From Calothrix sp. HK-06 (GTDB lineage: Bacteria > Cyanobacteriota > Cyanobacteriia > Cyanobacteriales > Nostocaceae), in NCBI RefSeq assembly GCF_001904745.1, contig NZ_MRCD01000020.1:39477-103476 (forward strand): a stretch of 64,000 nt of DNA, given 5' to 3'. The position numbers and the translations under genes are program-made. The notes under the pieces are model-generated. The model worked only from the letters and a program-made list of their open reading frames with translations, made no database searches and had not been told where the DNA came from. Below, one piece after another: positions 24,809 to 34,459 of the stretch; positions within the stretch are counted from its first letter, which is position 1; each line of letters starts with the position of its first letter.

Positions 24809-25999
24809 ATGAATGTTAGTGAGCTATTGCTAGAAAAAACCGACGCAATTACAAATGAGTGGCTGGCAGAAGTCCGCAAGGACAGACAGATCACCAGTGC
24901 TGACAATTTGCGTTCGAGCGCTATAATTGACCATCTCCCTGACGTACTCAAGGCGATGTCAAATGTACTAGTCGAGTCTCACGACGATGATATTCAAACG
25001 ATTGTCAAAGCTAGCTTACAGCACGGTGTTCTTAGAGCAAAACAAGGATATAACCCGTCAGAAATTGCAAGAGAATATCATTTATTAAAAACAGTAATAT
25101 TTGACACATTAGAACAAGATATAGTAAGTATAAATACTGCACGAGCAATTCGCGCGATACGAATAATTGATGCAGTAATAGATGAAGCGGTAGCTCAATG
25201 TTTCAAGAGTTATGTAAGCGAGCGGTTACATGAATTACAACAGTTGCAAAGTCAACTTAAATTAAATAACGAAGAATTGAATCGTTTAGTACGTGCAAAT
25301 CAAGACAACGTTTCATTTTTAGCACACGAATTAAAAAATCCCCTAACTTCTATAATTGGGTATTCAGATTTATTTTTGCGTGTACAACAACAACCACCCG
25401 AAGTTAGAGAAAAGTATAATAACCTAGGGCATATTGAGCATATACTAAACAATGGAAGGCAACTACTTCGCCTTATCAACAACGTATTAGAGATTTCGCA
25501 GTTTGATGCTGGAAAGCTGAAACTAAAAACTGCACTTACAAACGTGTGCGAAGTTATTAAAAATGTTCACGAAATGATGCAACCTCTCGCGCGTACTAAA
25601 AATCTGGCAATAATAGTAGATTGTAAGGTGCCAATCGAAGTTATTACAGACTCATTACAATTACAACAAATAATTACCAATCTAGTAAGCAACGCAATTC
25701 GCTACACTGAATCAGGAAGTATAAAAATTAACTGTGAACAGTTAGACAGTGAAAAATGGAGATTAGCAATAATTGACACTGGAATAGGAATAAGTAAAGA
25801 AGACCAAACAAAAATATTTGAACCATATTACCGTGTTAACCGCGAAGATAAATCGTACCCTCCTAACAGTACCGGATTAGGGCTAGCAATTGTAACAAGG
25901 CTAGTCGAACTGCTGCAAGGAAAAATAGAAGTTACATCCGAAGTCAACAAAGGCTCAACCTTTCAAGTCACATTTCCGATTAAAATATTGGATACGTAA
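24809..25999 (+). CDS. Sensor histidine kinase with RsbRD-like N-terminus
   Basis: A 396-residue soluble kinase. Residues about 1-140 resemble the RsbRD/globin-like helical sensor (ITNEWLAEVRKD, HLPDVLKAMSNVLVES, GVLRAKQGYNPSEIAREYHLL). A short coiled coil (HELQQLQSQLKLNNEELNRLV) leads into HisKA with SFLAHELKNPLTS (phospho-acceptor His173). The ATPase domain is complete: N box QIITNLVSNAIRYT, G1 IIDTGIGIS, F box FEPYYR, G2 STGLGLAIV. There are no membrane helices, so it senses a cytoplasmic signal. No response regulator is adjacent. It is divergent from the ABC operon, with the 500-base riboswitch region between, and precedes a nitroreductase by 37 bases. Confidence 0.88.
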   Translation: MNVSELLLEKTDAITNEWLAEVRKDRQITSADNLRSSAIIDHLPDVLKAMSNVLVESHDDDIQTIVKASLQHGVLRAKQGYNPSEIAREYHLLKTVIFDTLEQDIVSINTARAIRAIRIIDAVIDEAVAQCFKSYVSERLHELQQLQSQLKLNNEELNRLVRANQDNVSFLAHELKNPLTSIIGYSDLFLRVQQQPPEVREKYNNLGHIEHILNNGRQLLRLINNVLEISQFDAGKLKLKTALTNVCEVIKNVHEMMQPLARTKNLAIIVDCKVPIEVITDSLQLQQIITNLVSNAIRYTESGSIKINCEQLDSEKWRLAIIDTGIGISKEDQTKIFEPYYRVNREDKSYPPNSTGLGLAIVTRLVELLQGKIEVTSEVNKGSTFQVTFPIKILDT

Positions 26000-26036
26000 C
26001 GTTATAGTTAGTAAGGAACTATCGTGATTATTGTGT

Positions 26037-26696
26037 ATGATTACCACAGTATCGGCGCCTGAAACGGTGTTAGAGCAACTCAAATGGCGTTACGCTACCA
26101 AAAAATTCGATGCCGACAAAAAAATTCCCAGTGATGTGTGGAAAGTACTAGAGCAAAGTATGGTACTGGCGCCGTCATCGTTTGGACTACAGCCTTGGAA
26201 ATTTTTTGTAGTCAATAACCAAGAAATACGTCAGCAGCTATTACCACATTCTTGGGGACAAGCACAAGTAGTAGACGCATCTCATTTAGTAGTATTTGCG
26301 ATTAAAAAAGATATCGACGCAGAATATGTAGACCGTTACGTCGCGCGGATGGCATCCGTTCAACAAGTACCTGTAGAAAACTTGGCAAAATTTGCTGGAG
26401 TCGTCAAAGGATTTATGGAAAAACCCCCATACCCTCTTGATTTAAACGAGTGGTCAACCCGACAAGTCTACATCGCATTAGGGCAATTTATGACCACTGC
26501 CGCATTATTAGGTGTTGATACTTGTCCAATGGAAGGATTTGTACCTTCAAAATATGACGAGGTACTAGGACTACCAGAACAAGGGTACGCTGCTGTAGTA
26601 GTATGTCCCGCAGGGTATCGTTCTGCTGAAGACAAAAGTGCAGAAAGACCCAAAATTAGATTTGAGACTCAAGATGTTGTGCAATATATAGATTAG
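26037..26696 (+). CDS. Nitroreductase-family NAD(P)H-dependent oxidoreductase
   Basis: This 219-residue protein (ATG 26037; a TTG two codons upstream is less likely) belongs to the NfsB-like nitroreductases, FMN enzymes that reduce nitroaromatics, quinones or flavins with NAD(P)H. LEQLKWRYATKKFDADKKI, broken here as WRYATKKFDADKKI, carries the FMN-phosphate-binding Arg/Lys cluster. APSSFGLQPWKFFVV is the second flavin segment, and TCPMEGFVPSKYDEVLGL is the dimer-interface motif. The physiological substrate is unknown. It could be co-transcribed with the kinase upstream. Confidence 0.88.
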   Translation: MITTVSAPETVLEQLKWRYATKKFDADKKIPSDVWKVLEQSMVLAPSSFGLQPWKFFVVNNQEIRQQLLPHSWGQAQVVDASHLVVFAIKKDIDAEYVDRYVARMASVQQVPVENLAKFAGVVKGFMEKPPYPLDLNEWSTRQVYIALGQFMTTAALLGVDTCPMEGFVPSKYDEVLGLPEQGYAAVVVCPAGYRSAEDKSAERPKIRFETQDVVQYID

Positions 26697-26818
26697 TTCG
26701 TATTCGCAGTAAGTACAAAAAGTACTTACTACGAACTGTTGAAGAACTCATATATTTTTTAATCAACAGAGCGAATTGAGAATAAAATTATGTAACTTCT
26801 GAGATATGAAGCTAGCCA

Positions 26819-28294
26819 ATGAGTGTAAAAATTATCATGATTGGGCAAGTAATTGGTGGACGTTACAAAATCGACAAACAACTGGCACGAGGTGGGTTTA
26901 GTCATACCTTTTTAGCTTTCGATATTCAGAAACCAGAAAATCCGAAGTGTGTTATTAAACATTTTAAACCAATTGCTACTGATGATTACGTTCTGGAACA
27001 GGCAAAACGCTTGTTTGATCAAGAAGCAAATATTCTGCAGACTTTAGGTACTCATGACCAAATTCCAGAATTTTTTAATCATTTTGAGGAAAATCAAGAG
27101 TTTTATTTAGTTTTAGATTATATTCAGGGTCGCGATATTTGTGAAGAACTACCCCCCGTTAGCGATTTACTGAGTGAATTAGAGACTATTAATCTTTTAC
27201 AAGAAATTTTAGAAGTTTTAGCTTATGTCCATCACAAAAACGTTATTCATCGGGATATAAAACCCTCTAATATCCGGCGCCGACAAGATGGAAAAATTGT
27301 TTTAATTGATTTTGGGGCAGTTAAGCATATTACTACATCATTTATAAATGCTCAAGGGGAAACTGTTTACACTATCCCGATTGGTACTCCTGGCTATATG
27401 CCAAGTGAACAAGCTAGTGGTAAACCCCAATTTAACAGCGATATATATGCAGTTGGTATTATTGCCATTCAGGCTTTAACAGGAATGATTCCCAGTCGAT
27501 ATGGAAATCGCTTTCCTACAGACTCACTTACAGGAGAAATTATTTGGCGTGATCGTACTCAAATTAGCAATGAGTTAGGAGACGTAATAGATATGATGGT
27601 GCGTTACGATTTTCGTCAGCGTTACCAAACGGCAGAGTCGGCACTCGAAGCAATAAAAAAGATATCATTGGTAGATACCAATTCAAAAGAAATTCCAATA
27701 AAGAGTATAGCATATACTACAAAGCAAAAGGCGCCTATAAAAAAGCCAAAACAGCGCATCAACTTACTATTGGGAATAGGGGTAGCTATTGCTGCTACTT
27801 TAAGTTGGCTAATATCTTTAATAATCAGCCTAAAAACAGAAAACTTTCTAGCCTATAATAATAATAACTATAAATTTCAAATAGAATATCCTGAAAATTG
27901 GAGACGACAAGATATAGGAGACGCAGTTACTGGTCAAGTAGTAACCTTTTTGTCACCGAAACAAAAAAGTAGTGACAATTTTCAAGAAAAAGTCACTATC
28001 CGAGTTGAGGCTTCTGTTGGAACGTTAGAAGAATCAATGAATGATTTTGTTGCAAGAGCCTTAAGTTCGCAGGCTGATATTTTGTATAAAAACGATGCAG
28101 ATACTTTAGCTAATAAGCGAGGAAATAAATTAATTTTTACACGCAAAGACGATGCTGGTAGCTTTAAATATCTGCAAGTTTGGACATTAAAAGATGATAA
28201 GTTATATGTAATTACGTACACGGCAGAAATTGCTCAGTACGAAACTTTTGTCAACATTGCAGAAAAAATGATTGCATCGTTTGAGATAAATTAA
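26819..28294 (+). CDS. Membrane-anchored Ser/Thr protein kinase with PsbP-like C-terminal domain
   Basis: A 491-residue Hanks-type kinase. The Gly-rich loop LARGGFSHTFLA, catalytic Lys47 (CVIKHF), HRDIKPSN catalytic loop, DFG (LIDFGAVKHI), activation segment with GTPGYMPSEQ and a full C lobe are present, so activity is expected. One membrane helix at about 313-336 separates the cytoplasmic kinase from an outer domain (NNNYKFQIEYPENWRRQD) that resembles PsbP/DUF1795-type modules seen on cyanobacterial kinases. ATG 26819 is taken; 26837 would drop six residues. It ends exactly where a convergent FHA-domain redox gene ends, and a second FHA gene follows. FHA domains read phosphothreonine, so these are candidate substrates. 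Confidence 0.9.
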   Translation: MSVKIIMIGQVIGGRYKIDKQLARGGFSHTFLAFDIQKPENPKCVIKHFKPIATDDYVLEQAKRLFDQEANILQTLGTHDQIPEFFNHFEENQEFYLVLDYIQGRDICEELPPVSDLLSELETINLLQEILEVLAYVHHKNVIHRDIKPSNIRRRQDGKIVLIDFGAVKHITTSFINAQGETVYTIPIGTPGYMPSEQASGKPQFNSDIYAVGIIAIQALTGMIPSRYGNRFPTDSLTGEIIWRDRTQISNELGDVIDMMVRYDFRQRYQTAESALEAIKKISLVDTNSKEIPIKSIAYTTKQKAPIKKPKQRINLLLGIGVAIAATLSWLISLIISLKTENFLAYNNNNYKFQIEYPENWRRQDIGDAVTGQVVTFLSPKQKSSDNFQEKVTIRVEASVGTLEESMNDFVARALSSQADILYKNDADTLANKRGNKLIFTRKDDAGSFKYLQVWTLKDDKLYVITYTAEIAQYETFVNIAEKMIASFEIN

Positions 28295-29899
28295 TCAAGC
28301 ATCAATTACAACTTTACCTTGAGGATAAGAAATACAAGTAAGAATGTAACCCTCCTGAATTTCACTCTCATCCAAACCTTCAGGTTCTGCCTCCAGTCGA
28401 AGATCACCTTTTATTTTAAGCTTTTTACAGCTACCACATGTTCCCGCGCGGCAGCTATTACGAATTTTTACTCCTTCAAGTTCTGCAATACTCAGAATGT
28501 TTTCTTCTCCATCACAAATAACTTCTTTGCCTGATTTCTTGAAGACTAAAGTATTTTGATTATTTAATAGTTGAGAAGATGAGGAAGCTATAGAAGTACT
28601 TGGCTTCATTAATACTGATGTATTGGCGCAAAAGGTTGGACTAGATATATTACCAAGTAAGTGTTTTAAACCGCTGTTGTTAACTTCAGCAGTTATGCTT
28701 TGAGATGTTTTTTGAGGTTTTTTACGTGGGGCGCCAAAGCTTTCTTCATAATAGTTTTGCATAGGAAAACCAATACTTTCTAGTATCTGCTTTGTGCTTT
28801 CCATAAAACTTTCGGAACCACATACATAAACAGTGCGCGTCTCCAAGTCTGGTGCTGTCAGTAACAACATTTTTGCATCAAGTCTTCCAGTTAAACCCGA
28901 CCAAGAATAGCCAACTTCATGACGAGTAGTAGAAAGCGCTAAATGAAAATTAGGATGTCGTGCTGACATCAACTCTAACTCTTGACGATAAATTATGTCT
29001 TTTGGAAAGCGCGCGCTATGGAAAAAAACAATATCTACTTTCGCTACAGTGTCTAATAACCAGCGAGACATAGACATCATCGGTGTAATACCAGAACCAG
29101 CGGAAATGAACAATAACTTTGGTGAAGGGTTAGCAAAACAGGTAAATTTACCATATGGTCCCCTTAGTTTTACTTCATCACCAACTTTAATATTATCATG
29201 TAACCAGTTTGACATTAAACCATTTTGAACGCGCTTAACAGTAATATCCAGGCTATGGGGACGAGAAGGAGTAGAAGAAATTGAGTAAGAACGAGATATT
29301 TCTTCACCATTAATTTTTAATTCTAAGTTGACAAACTCTCCAGGTTTATAAGTAAACAAGATTTGTGGAACAACAAAACGAAATGTTTTAACATCATGCG
29401 TTTCATTAATTATCTCTTGACATCTTGCCGTCAGTTCTCCCTTTTTCCAAAATTTTAAGTCAGTTGGTTCTATCATTGCCACTGGCATGTATTCTTGTGG
29501 CGACTTCAAAGAATAGTCTTGACTATAATTGGCAGTGTTTTTGTTATTAATTTGTGCTAACCTACTAAATTCATCTTCCTTAATAATCGGCATTACCATC
29601 AAGAAGAATCTGCCAATTTGAATTTTATCTCCAACTGTTATTAGGTAATCTTGATTGACTCTAACATATTCAGCATTTAACTGCGAACCTCCTCTACTAG
29701 CCAAGTCTGTAAAATAATAATTATTATTCTTGTAAGAAATTTTGCCATGCATTCGGCTAACATCATCACTATTTAGAACTAATCCACAGTTAGGATAACG
29801 ACCAATTAGACATTCTTGATTTAGCAAATTTTCTTGATTTAAAAATTCTTCCCTAATTTGCTCTGGCTTTCGGGCGTCAAAGATTTTTATTCTTAGCAT
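28295..29899 (-). CDS. FHA domain-flavoreductase-[2Fe-2S] ferredoxin fusion
   Basis: A 534-residue three-part redox protein. Residues about 25-95 are an FHA domain with the phosphothreonine-binding residues in LIGRYPNC (Arg34) and DVSRMHG (Ser49, His51). Residues 150-395 are an FNR-type reductase: SRSYSISS for FAD, FISAGSGITPMMSM for the NAD(P) ribose and VYVCGSESFMEST near the end. The C-terminus (about 450-534) is a plant-type ferredoxin with CRAGTCGSCKKL plus a distal Cys (ILTCIS), ligating one [2Fe-2S] cluster. The reductase-ferredoxin part resembles Hcr and Hmp-like NADH reductases. The N-terminal FHA suggests docking to a phosphorylated partner. It follows the polyferredoxin gene by 18 bases. 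Confidence 0.88.
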   Translation of the reverse strand: MLRIKIFDARKPEQIREEFLNQENLLNQECLIGRYPNCGLVLNSDDVSRMHGKISYKNNNYYFTDLASRGGSQLNAEYVRVNQDYLITVGDKIQIGRFFLMVMPIIKEDEFSRLAQINNKNTANYSQDYSLKSPQEYMPVAMIEPTDLKFWKKGELTARCQEIINETHDVKTFRFVVPQILFTYKPGEFVNLELKINGEEISRSYSISSTPSRPHSLDITVKRVQNGLMSNWLHDNIKVGDEVKLRGPYGKFTCFANPSPKLLFISAGSGITPMMSMSRWLLDTVAKVDIVFFHSARFPKDIIYRQELELMSARHPNFHLALSTTRHEVGYSWSGLTGRLDAKMLLLTAPDLETRTVYVCGSESFMESTKQILESIGFPMQNYYEESFGAPRKKPQKTSQSITAEVNNSGLKHLLGNISSPTFCANTSVLMKPSTSIASSSSQLLNNQNTLVFKKSGKEVICDGEENILSIAELEGVKIRNSCRAGTCGSCKKLKIKGDLRLEAEPEGLDESEIQEGYILTCISYPQGKVVIDA

Positions 29900-29917
29900 A
29901 AAATTATGTACGGTTAT

Positions 29918-32900
29918 TTATCGCGTTGTGTTACTAATAAAATGAGAACTAACCATTTGCAACAAATTTTGGGCAATCGATGGATTTTGAGAAATTAAGC
30001 GTTCCAAATTGCTCGCATTTATCGTCAAGGCACGAACTCGATGTCCCGAAGCAATAATTGTTGCTGTATAATTTTTGTGAGTTAATACTTCTAACTCGCC
30101 AATAGTTTGACCTGGCAAAATTGTCTTTAAGTAAGTATCTGGAGTATTTGCTTCTTTAGAAGTAACTTTTGCTTCACCATTTATAAGGACAATTAATTCT
30201 TGAGCTGGTGAACCAATAGAGCATATTTGTTGTTGAGGAATATAAACCTTAACGGTCGAATTTTTTGCTAGCTCAATTAAAGTGTCTGTTTTTAAGCTTG
30301 AAAATAAGCTAGTTGGATAAAGCCACAGTAACTTCTCCAAAGTTCCAAAAGATTCAATAATAGTATCTCCTTGAAGTTTTTGCATTTCCCATTGCACACC
30401 AATGGCTAAATCATTACCACTACTGAAATAAACAATGTCTTTTTGCTGTAACTGTACTTCTGCGTCGTGAATTTCTTCTTTTCCAATCCTTAGTCCATTA
30501 ATACTACCTAAATCTTTAACTTTAACTCCTGTCTTATCTATATAAAAAATTCCGTGCTGAGGTGAAACCCGACCATCTAAAATCACAATATCATTATTGC
30601 TTTCTCGCCCGACTCGAACTATTGGTTGCTGGAAAACTAATCTTTCTATTTTTCCCATGATTTGTTTCTGGACAGTTAATGTTGGTACAAATACTAATGT
30701 ATTTTCTTCTTGATTAGCGCTATTCCCAAGAATTTTTTGAGCAGTTTCAATGAGTAAGCTATCTGTGCTTACCTGCAAATTCATAATTTTATTTGCATGT
30801 TGAAAACCTAAAGATGGTTGCAGGTTGTGCAAAGCATATAAACTAGAAGCTTGCACTAAAGGGTCTAAGTCGTTAAGCATATCCACCAGCACATCAATAA
30901 CTTCTTGCGAATAAGGCGTTTTTTTCCCTATTGGCATTACTGTTGGTTCTATACTATTGATTTGCGTAGGCAAATTATGTGCGATAATTACAATATCTTT
31001 AAGTTGCTGTCTTAAAGCGGCAATAATTCTGGGGCTAAGACGTTGCGCCCAATTTGAATGTTCATCGTTTGACTTAAGAAATTCTGTAATTATCGCTGCG
31101 GCTAACACACCTGTGTCTTGAGCTATATCAAATGCTTCATGTCCATCTCCTAATATTTCTAAAATTTTTAGCAACTGAGTAGTGATTAATTTTTGTTTGG
31201 AAATTAGAGAGGAGGTTAGTAAAGCGTAAACAGGCGCCTTGGAGGGTACATTGTTACGAAGGATTTGCTCGCGTACAGCCAAGCTTTGCAACTGCGATAA
31301 GAGAATGGAAGCTGTGCGTAACAGTAACCCATGTTTATTAAACATCTCCGCTAAAACTTTCTCGTGTTCTGACGCAGTAATAGCGTATTCTTGTTTTAAC
31401 GCGATGATTTGGTTTTGTTTACAGTTAATTGCTTCTTTTAATGGTATACCGCTATTAATTAAATCTTGAATTAATAACTCTAAACCTCGGTGGTAGCTTT
31501 CTAGTCGTAGTTTGTTTTCTCGGCTCAATTGTTTGTTTGGGTCTAATAGTTCTGGTTCTTCTACTCCTAGTTCTCTTAAAACTGAGTAATGTTCTTCATT
31601 GCTAACGTTTAGCTGCTGACGCATATCTTTTAATAATTGTAAGCTGTCTACTGAGTGAACTTTTCCCTCTTGTAGATTCTCTTGCAAAATACCTTTGTAT
31701 ACTTCAAGCTTTTCTCGGAGATTGAATTTAGGTAGAACTTTACCTAATATATATATTTCATCTGGTAATAAGTTTTGCAACGAACGTCCTTCTAAAAATT
31801 GTGACCAATCTACTGCTAACTTATTCAACTGGCGCCGCAAACTACCAGCTAAACTTTCACGGTCGTATTTTTCCTTACTTCTACTTAAACTACGATATAA
31901 CCAAGTACTACTTACAAAAACTATTAAGGTGTTAATAAATAAAATCATCCAACCAGGTAATCGGTTCATATTGGAACGACCAGCGAAAATAAAGAAGACA
32001 TTAAATGAAACAAAAGTACTCAATACAAATATGACGTGTAGTACCTGTTCTTCATTCAAGTATTTGTTTTGGCGCTTCAAATAATATCTGTATAACTTTT
32101 CTAAACAGAGACAAATAAAATAACTACCAGCGGCAAAAACAGCCGTTGTTAAAGGTGAAGCGATGATTTTGGGAATTGGAATTGGGTGGTTAAATATATA
32201 AAAACCAGGACGTCCAAGGTCATAGAGCAGTCCTTCCTCATGACTCCATGCGCCAGAATAATAGTAATCCCAGTTACCAGCATATAAGAAAAAATACATG
32301 TAAAACCCAAACATTAAACCAAAGTAGCTATAAAACAATAACTTTTGGTCAGGTCTGGTTATTCCTTCCCAGTAAGAGCGTTCTACATCAATATCAATAC
32401 AAGGTGATTGGCAACTTACACAAGCGATTTTCTCTTTCCCTGAACTATCAGTAGAACGACACATTGATTGAGTAACGCTTTGAGGTGGTTGTAGGTGAGC
32501 ATCACTTCCTAATAGTCCTCGCGGTCCAGTATAAAACATTTGTACAGGTGCCATTGGACAAAAATATTGACACCAACTTCTGCCTTTGAATAAAAAACCC
32601 ACTGAAATCGCAGCCGCAATTACAAATAATAAGTAGACTCCCATAACTTTATGGGCGCCATTCACAAATAAAATTCTTACATTTAAGCCCAGGTAAAATA
32701 AACCTATTTGCAAATACAAATAATTGCGTCCTAGCCATGATTCTTTCTCTACTCCAACTAATTCATAGCGAACGCTTCCTGTATCTGTTGTGATTTTTTG
32801 CTTACGTTGAATACCCAAGGCACGAGGTATCTGTGAAAAGAAGTATAGAGGACAAACTCGGCGCCAAAATTCATGACCTGCCACCAATAAAACTACTATA

Positions 32901-33145
32901 ATAATAGGTAATATTACTCCCCAAAACATACTTGCCCCCATTCCATATGGTGGTTGCTTTAGGCAAACTCCTTGTAAAAATACACATTTTTCTGGACGTA
33001 AATGAAATGGACTACTTAGATTGATAGGTTCTGTTAACCAAGAGGAAAGTTGGGGAAAAAACAACGAAAAAATTAAACTTAGCCAGCCAACAGCAAGTAA
33101 CCATCTGACTAAATGCATCTTTCGCTCCGAAACATTGCTAATCAT
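29918..33145 (-). CDS. Membrane polyferredoxin with FHA and cyclic-nucleotide-binding domains
   Basis: A large 1075-residue protein. The first 450 residues have about eight membrane helices and NapH/NosR/RdxA-like iron-sulfur motifs: WRRVCPLYFFSQ (Cys98), RSWCQYFCPMAPVQ (Cys192, Cys196), Cys229, and CVSCQSPC (Cys242, 245, 249). A long helical cytoplasmic part follows, with HEAT-like repeats around 700-820 (VLVDMLNDLDPLVQASSLYAL). FHA is at about 845-915 (VRVGRESNND, DGRVSPQHGIFY, LGSINGLRIG) and a cNMP/CAP-like domain at about 945-1065 (ILPGQTIGELEVLT). It probably passes electrons across or along the membrane, with regulation by phosphopeptide and nucleotide binding. The next gene encodes a fitting reductase, so the two likely form one complex. 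Confidence 0.85.
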   Translation of the reverse strand: MISNVSERKMHLVRWLLAVGWLSLIFSLFFPQLSSWLTEPINLSSPFHLRPEKCVFLQGVCLKQPPYGMGASMFWGVILPIIIVVLLVAGHEFWRRVCPLYFFSQIPRALGIQRKQKITTDTGSVRYELVGVEKESWLGRNYLYLQIGLFYLGLNVRILFVNGAHKVMGVYLLFVIAAAISVGFLFKGRSWCQYFCPMAPVQMFYTGPRGLLGSDAHLQPPQSVTQSMCRSTDSSGKEKIACVSCQSPCIDIDVERSYWEGITRPDQKLLFYSYFGLMFGFYMYFFLYAGNWDYYYSGAWSHEEGLLYDLGRPGFYIFNHPIPIPKIIASPLTTAVFAAGSYFICLCLEKLYRYYLKRQNKYLNEEQVLHVIFVLSTFVSFNVFFIFAGRSNMNRLPGWMILFINTLIVFVSSTWLYRSLSRSKEKYDRESLAGSLRRQLNKLAVDWSQFLEGRSLQNLLPDEIYILGKVLPKFNLREKLEVYKGILQENLQEGKVHSVDSLQLLKDMRQQLNVSNEEHYSVLRELGVEEPELLDPNKQLSRENKLRLESYHRGLELLIQDLINSGIPLKEAINCKQNQIIALKQEYAITASEHEKVLAEMFNKHGLLLRTASILLSQLQSLAVREQILRNNVPSKAPVYALLTSSLISKQKLITTQLLKILEILGDGHEAFDIAQDTGVLAAAIITEFLKSNDEHSNWAQRLSPRIIAALRQQLKDIVIIAHNLPTQINSIEPTVMPIGKKTPYSQEVIDVLVDMLNDLDPLVQASSLYALHNLQPSLGFQHANKIMNLQVSTDSLLIETAQKILGNSANQEENTLVFVPTLTVQKQIMGKIERLVFQQPIVRVGRESNNDIVILDGRVSPQHGIFYIDKTGVKVKDLGSINGLRIGKEEIHDAEVQLQQKDIVYFSSGNDLAIGVQWEMQKLQGDTIIESFGTLEKLLWLYPTSLFSSLKTDTLIELAKNSTVKVYIPQQQICSIGSPAQELIVLINGEAKVTSKEANTPDTYLKTILPGQTIGELEVLTHKNYTATIIASGHRVRALTINASNLERLISQNPSIAQNLLQMVSSHFISNTTR

Positions 33146-33867
33146 AGTGTATCTCTGTCGAAGAAGACATTTACTTACTTTACTGGGAAGGAAATATTTA
33201 ATTATGCAATTATTTAGATTTTTCTTGACAAAACTCTCATTCTCTAAAAATCTGTAACTATAAAAGATTAAAAATAAGCTTTGAGCGCAAAATAATAATT
33301 CTTTTTTTCCGCCTGAATCCTTACGGTGCAGTCAAGATAATCTTACTCTTTTCATTAATGACAAAAGTTAAAAATTAGATTAAAAAGGTTTGATTATAAA
33401 TTTAATGTAAATAAATATAAATAGTTTGTGTTATTACCAAAATATATCAACATAATATTTTTGTATTCTCTGTCGGCAAAAATTAGTACAACAAGGCGAA
33501 CGAAAATACAAACTAAACAAGCAAAGTTATAACGCTTATACCTTGAACATTGCAGCTATTTTTAATAACAATTCTATTTGTGCAAGTCTCTACTATAATA
33601 AAGAGATGCTTTTTAGTTGCAATTGTACTATTTAAGGGTATCATGTAAAAGCAGTATAGTAACTATACTAAAGTATAGGAGCTATTTATGATTTATCAAT
33701 TATAACACTAAGCATAGATATTTACTGATGTTAAATCTAATATCTTAGTAAAACAAATAATCATTTGAGACCTAGTGAAGCCTAGATTTAGTTGCATAAT
33801 TAGTCGAAACACCTCCCAAGTAGATAAGTAGAGATTTATTACTTACTTGAAGACAGGGCAGCAATAA
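33146..33867. other. AT-rich intergenic region
   Basis: About 720 bases separate the leftward polyferredoxin gene from the rightward COP23 gene. It is strongly AT-rich with many short stop-dense frames, and has no GGCGCC. A direct repeat of TATACT/ACTATACT-like elements near 33655-33680 may belong to the COP23 promoter. No RNA gene or hairpin terminator was recognised. Confidence 0.4.
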
Positions 33868-34395
33868 ATGATGAAACTTCACAATTTTATTTCATTATTC
33901 ACAGGACTTGCGATAGCCTTTGGGATAACGGCAATTGCTGAACAGCCAAGCTATGCAGGGAATACAACGTTTTACTGTGAAAAAAACAATGGTATCCCGA
34001 CAACTTTTGCTCGTACCGAAGATGGGATAAAACTTGGAATCATTCGTTGGGTTTCTAATTATGGCGCCTCCCAGCAGTGGACGCCAGAAAAACGTTGTTA
34101 TGAAGTATCTCGACGGTTTCAAGTTAACTACGATAGGGGAACACTAAAATTTATTACAACTGGATATATCAGAGGAGTGCCTGTAATTTGCGCCTCGAAT
34201 CAACCAAATGCATCTTGTACAGATGATACATTATTGTTCAGCCTGAAGCCTGGTACAAATCCGAATGGAACTTTAAGAAGACTACTTGATCGTCGTGCGC
34301 TAGCAACTGGAAACGCAATAAATGAAAGTAGTCAGCAGATTTATGTGAATTTTGAGAAGTATCTTAAGGATACTAAGACTAGATTCAATAGATAG
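33868..34395 (+). CDS. Exported COP23-domain protein
   Basis: A 175-residue protein with a signal peptide (FISLFTGLAIAFGITAIAEQ, then PSYAG) and a COP23 domain. The family takes its name from a 23-kDa circadian-oscillating protein found in cyanobacterial membranes. Features are FYCEKNNGIPTTFART, IIRWVSNYGASQQWTPEKRCYEVSRRF, read as TPEKRCYEVSRRF, and four Cys residues that could form two disulfides. Its function is unknown. It is followed at 60-90 bases by two exported trypsin-like proteases on the same strand, a pairing that suggests a shared envelope role. Two adjacent ATGs at 33868 and 33871 differ by one residue. Confidence 0.85.
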   Translation: MMKLHNFISLFTGLAIAFGITAIAEQPSYAGNTTFYCEKNNGIPTTFARTEDGIKLGIIRWVSNYGASQQWTPEKRCYEVSRRFQVNYDRGTLKFITTGYIRGVPVICASNQPNASCTDDTLLFSLKPGTNPNGTLRRLLDRRALATGNAINESSQQIYVNFEKYLKDTKTRFNR

Positions 34396-34459
34396 ATAGT
34401 TCACTTTCTTGTGAGCTTCTAATTTTCGGTTATTGTATATAAACTAAGTGTATTTTCCA

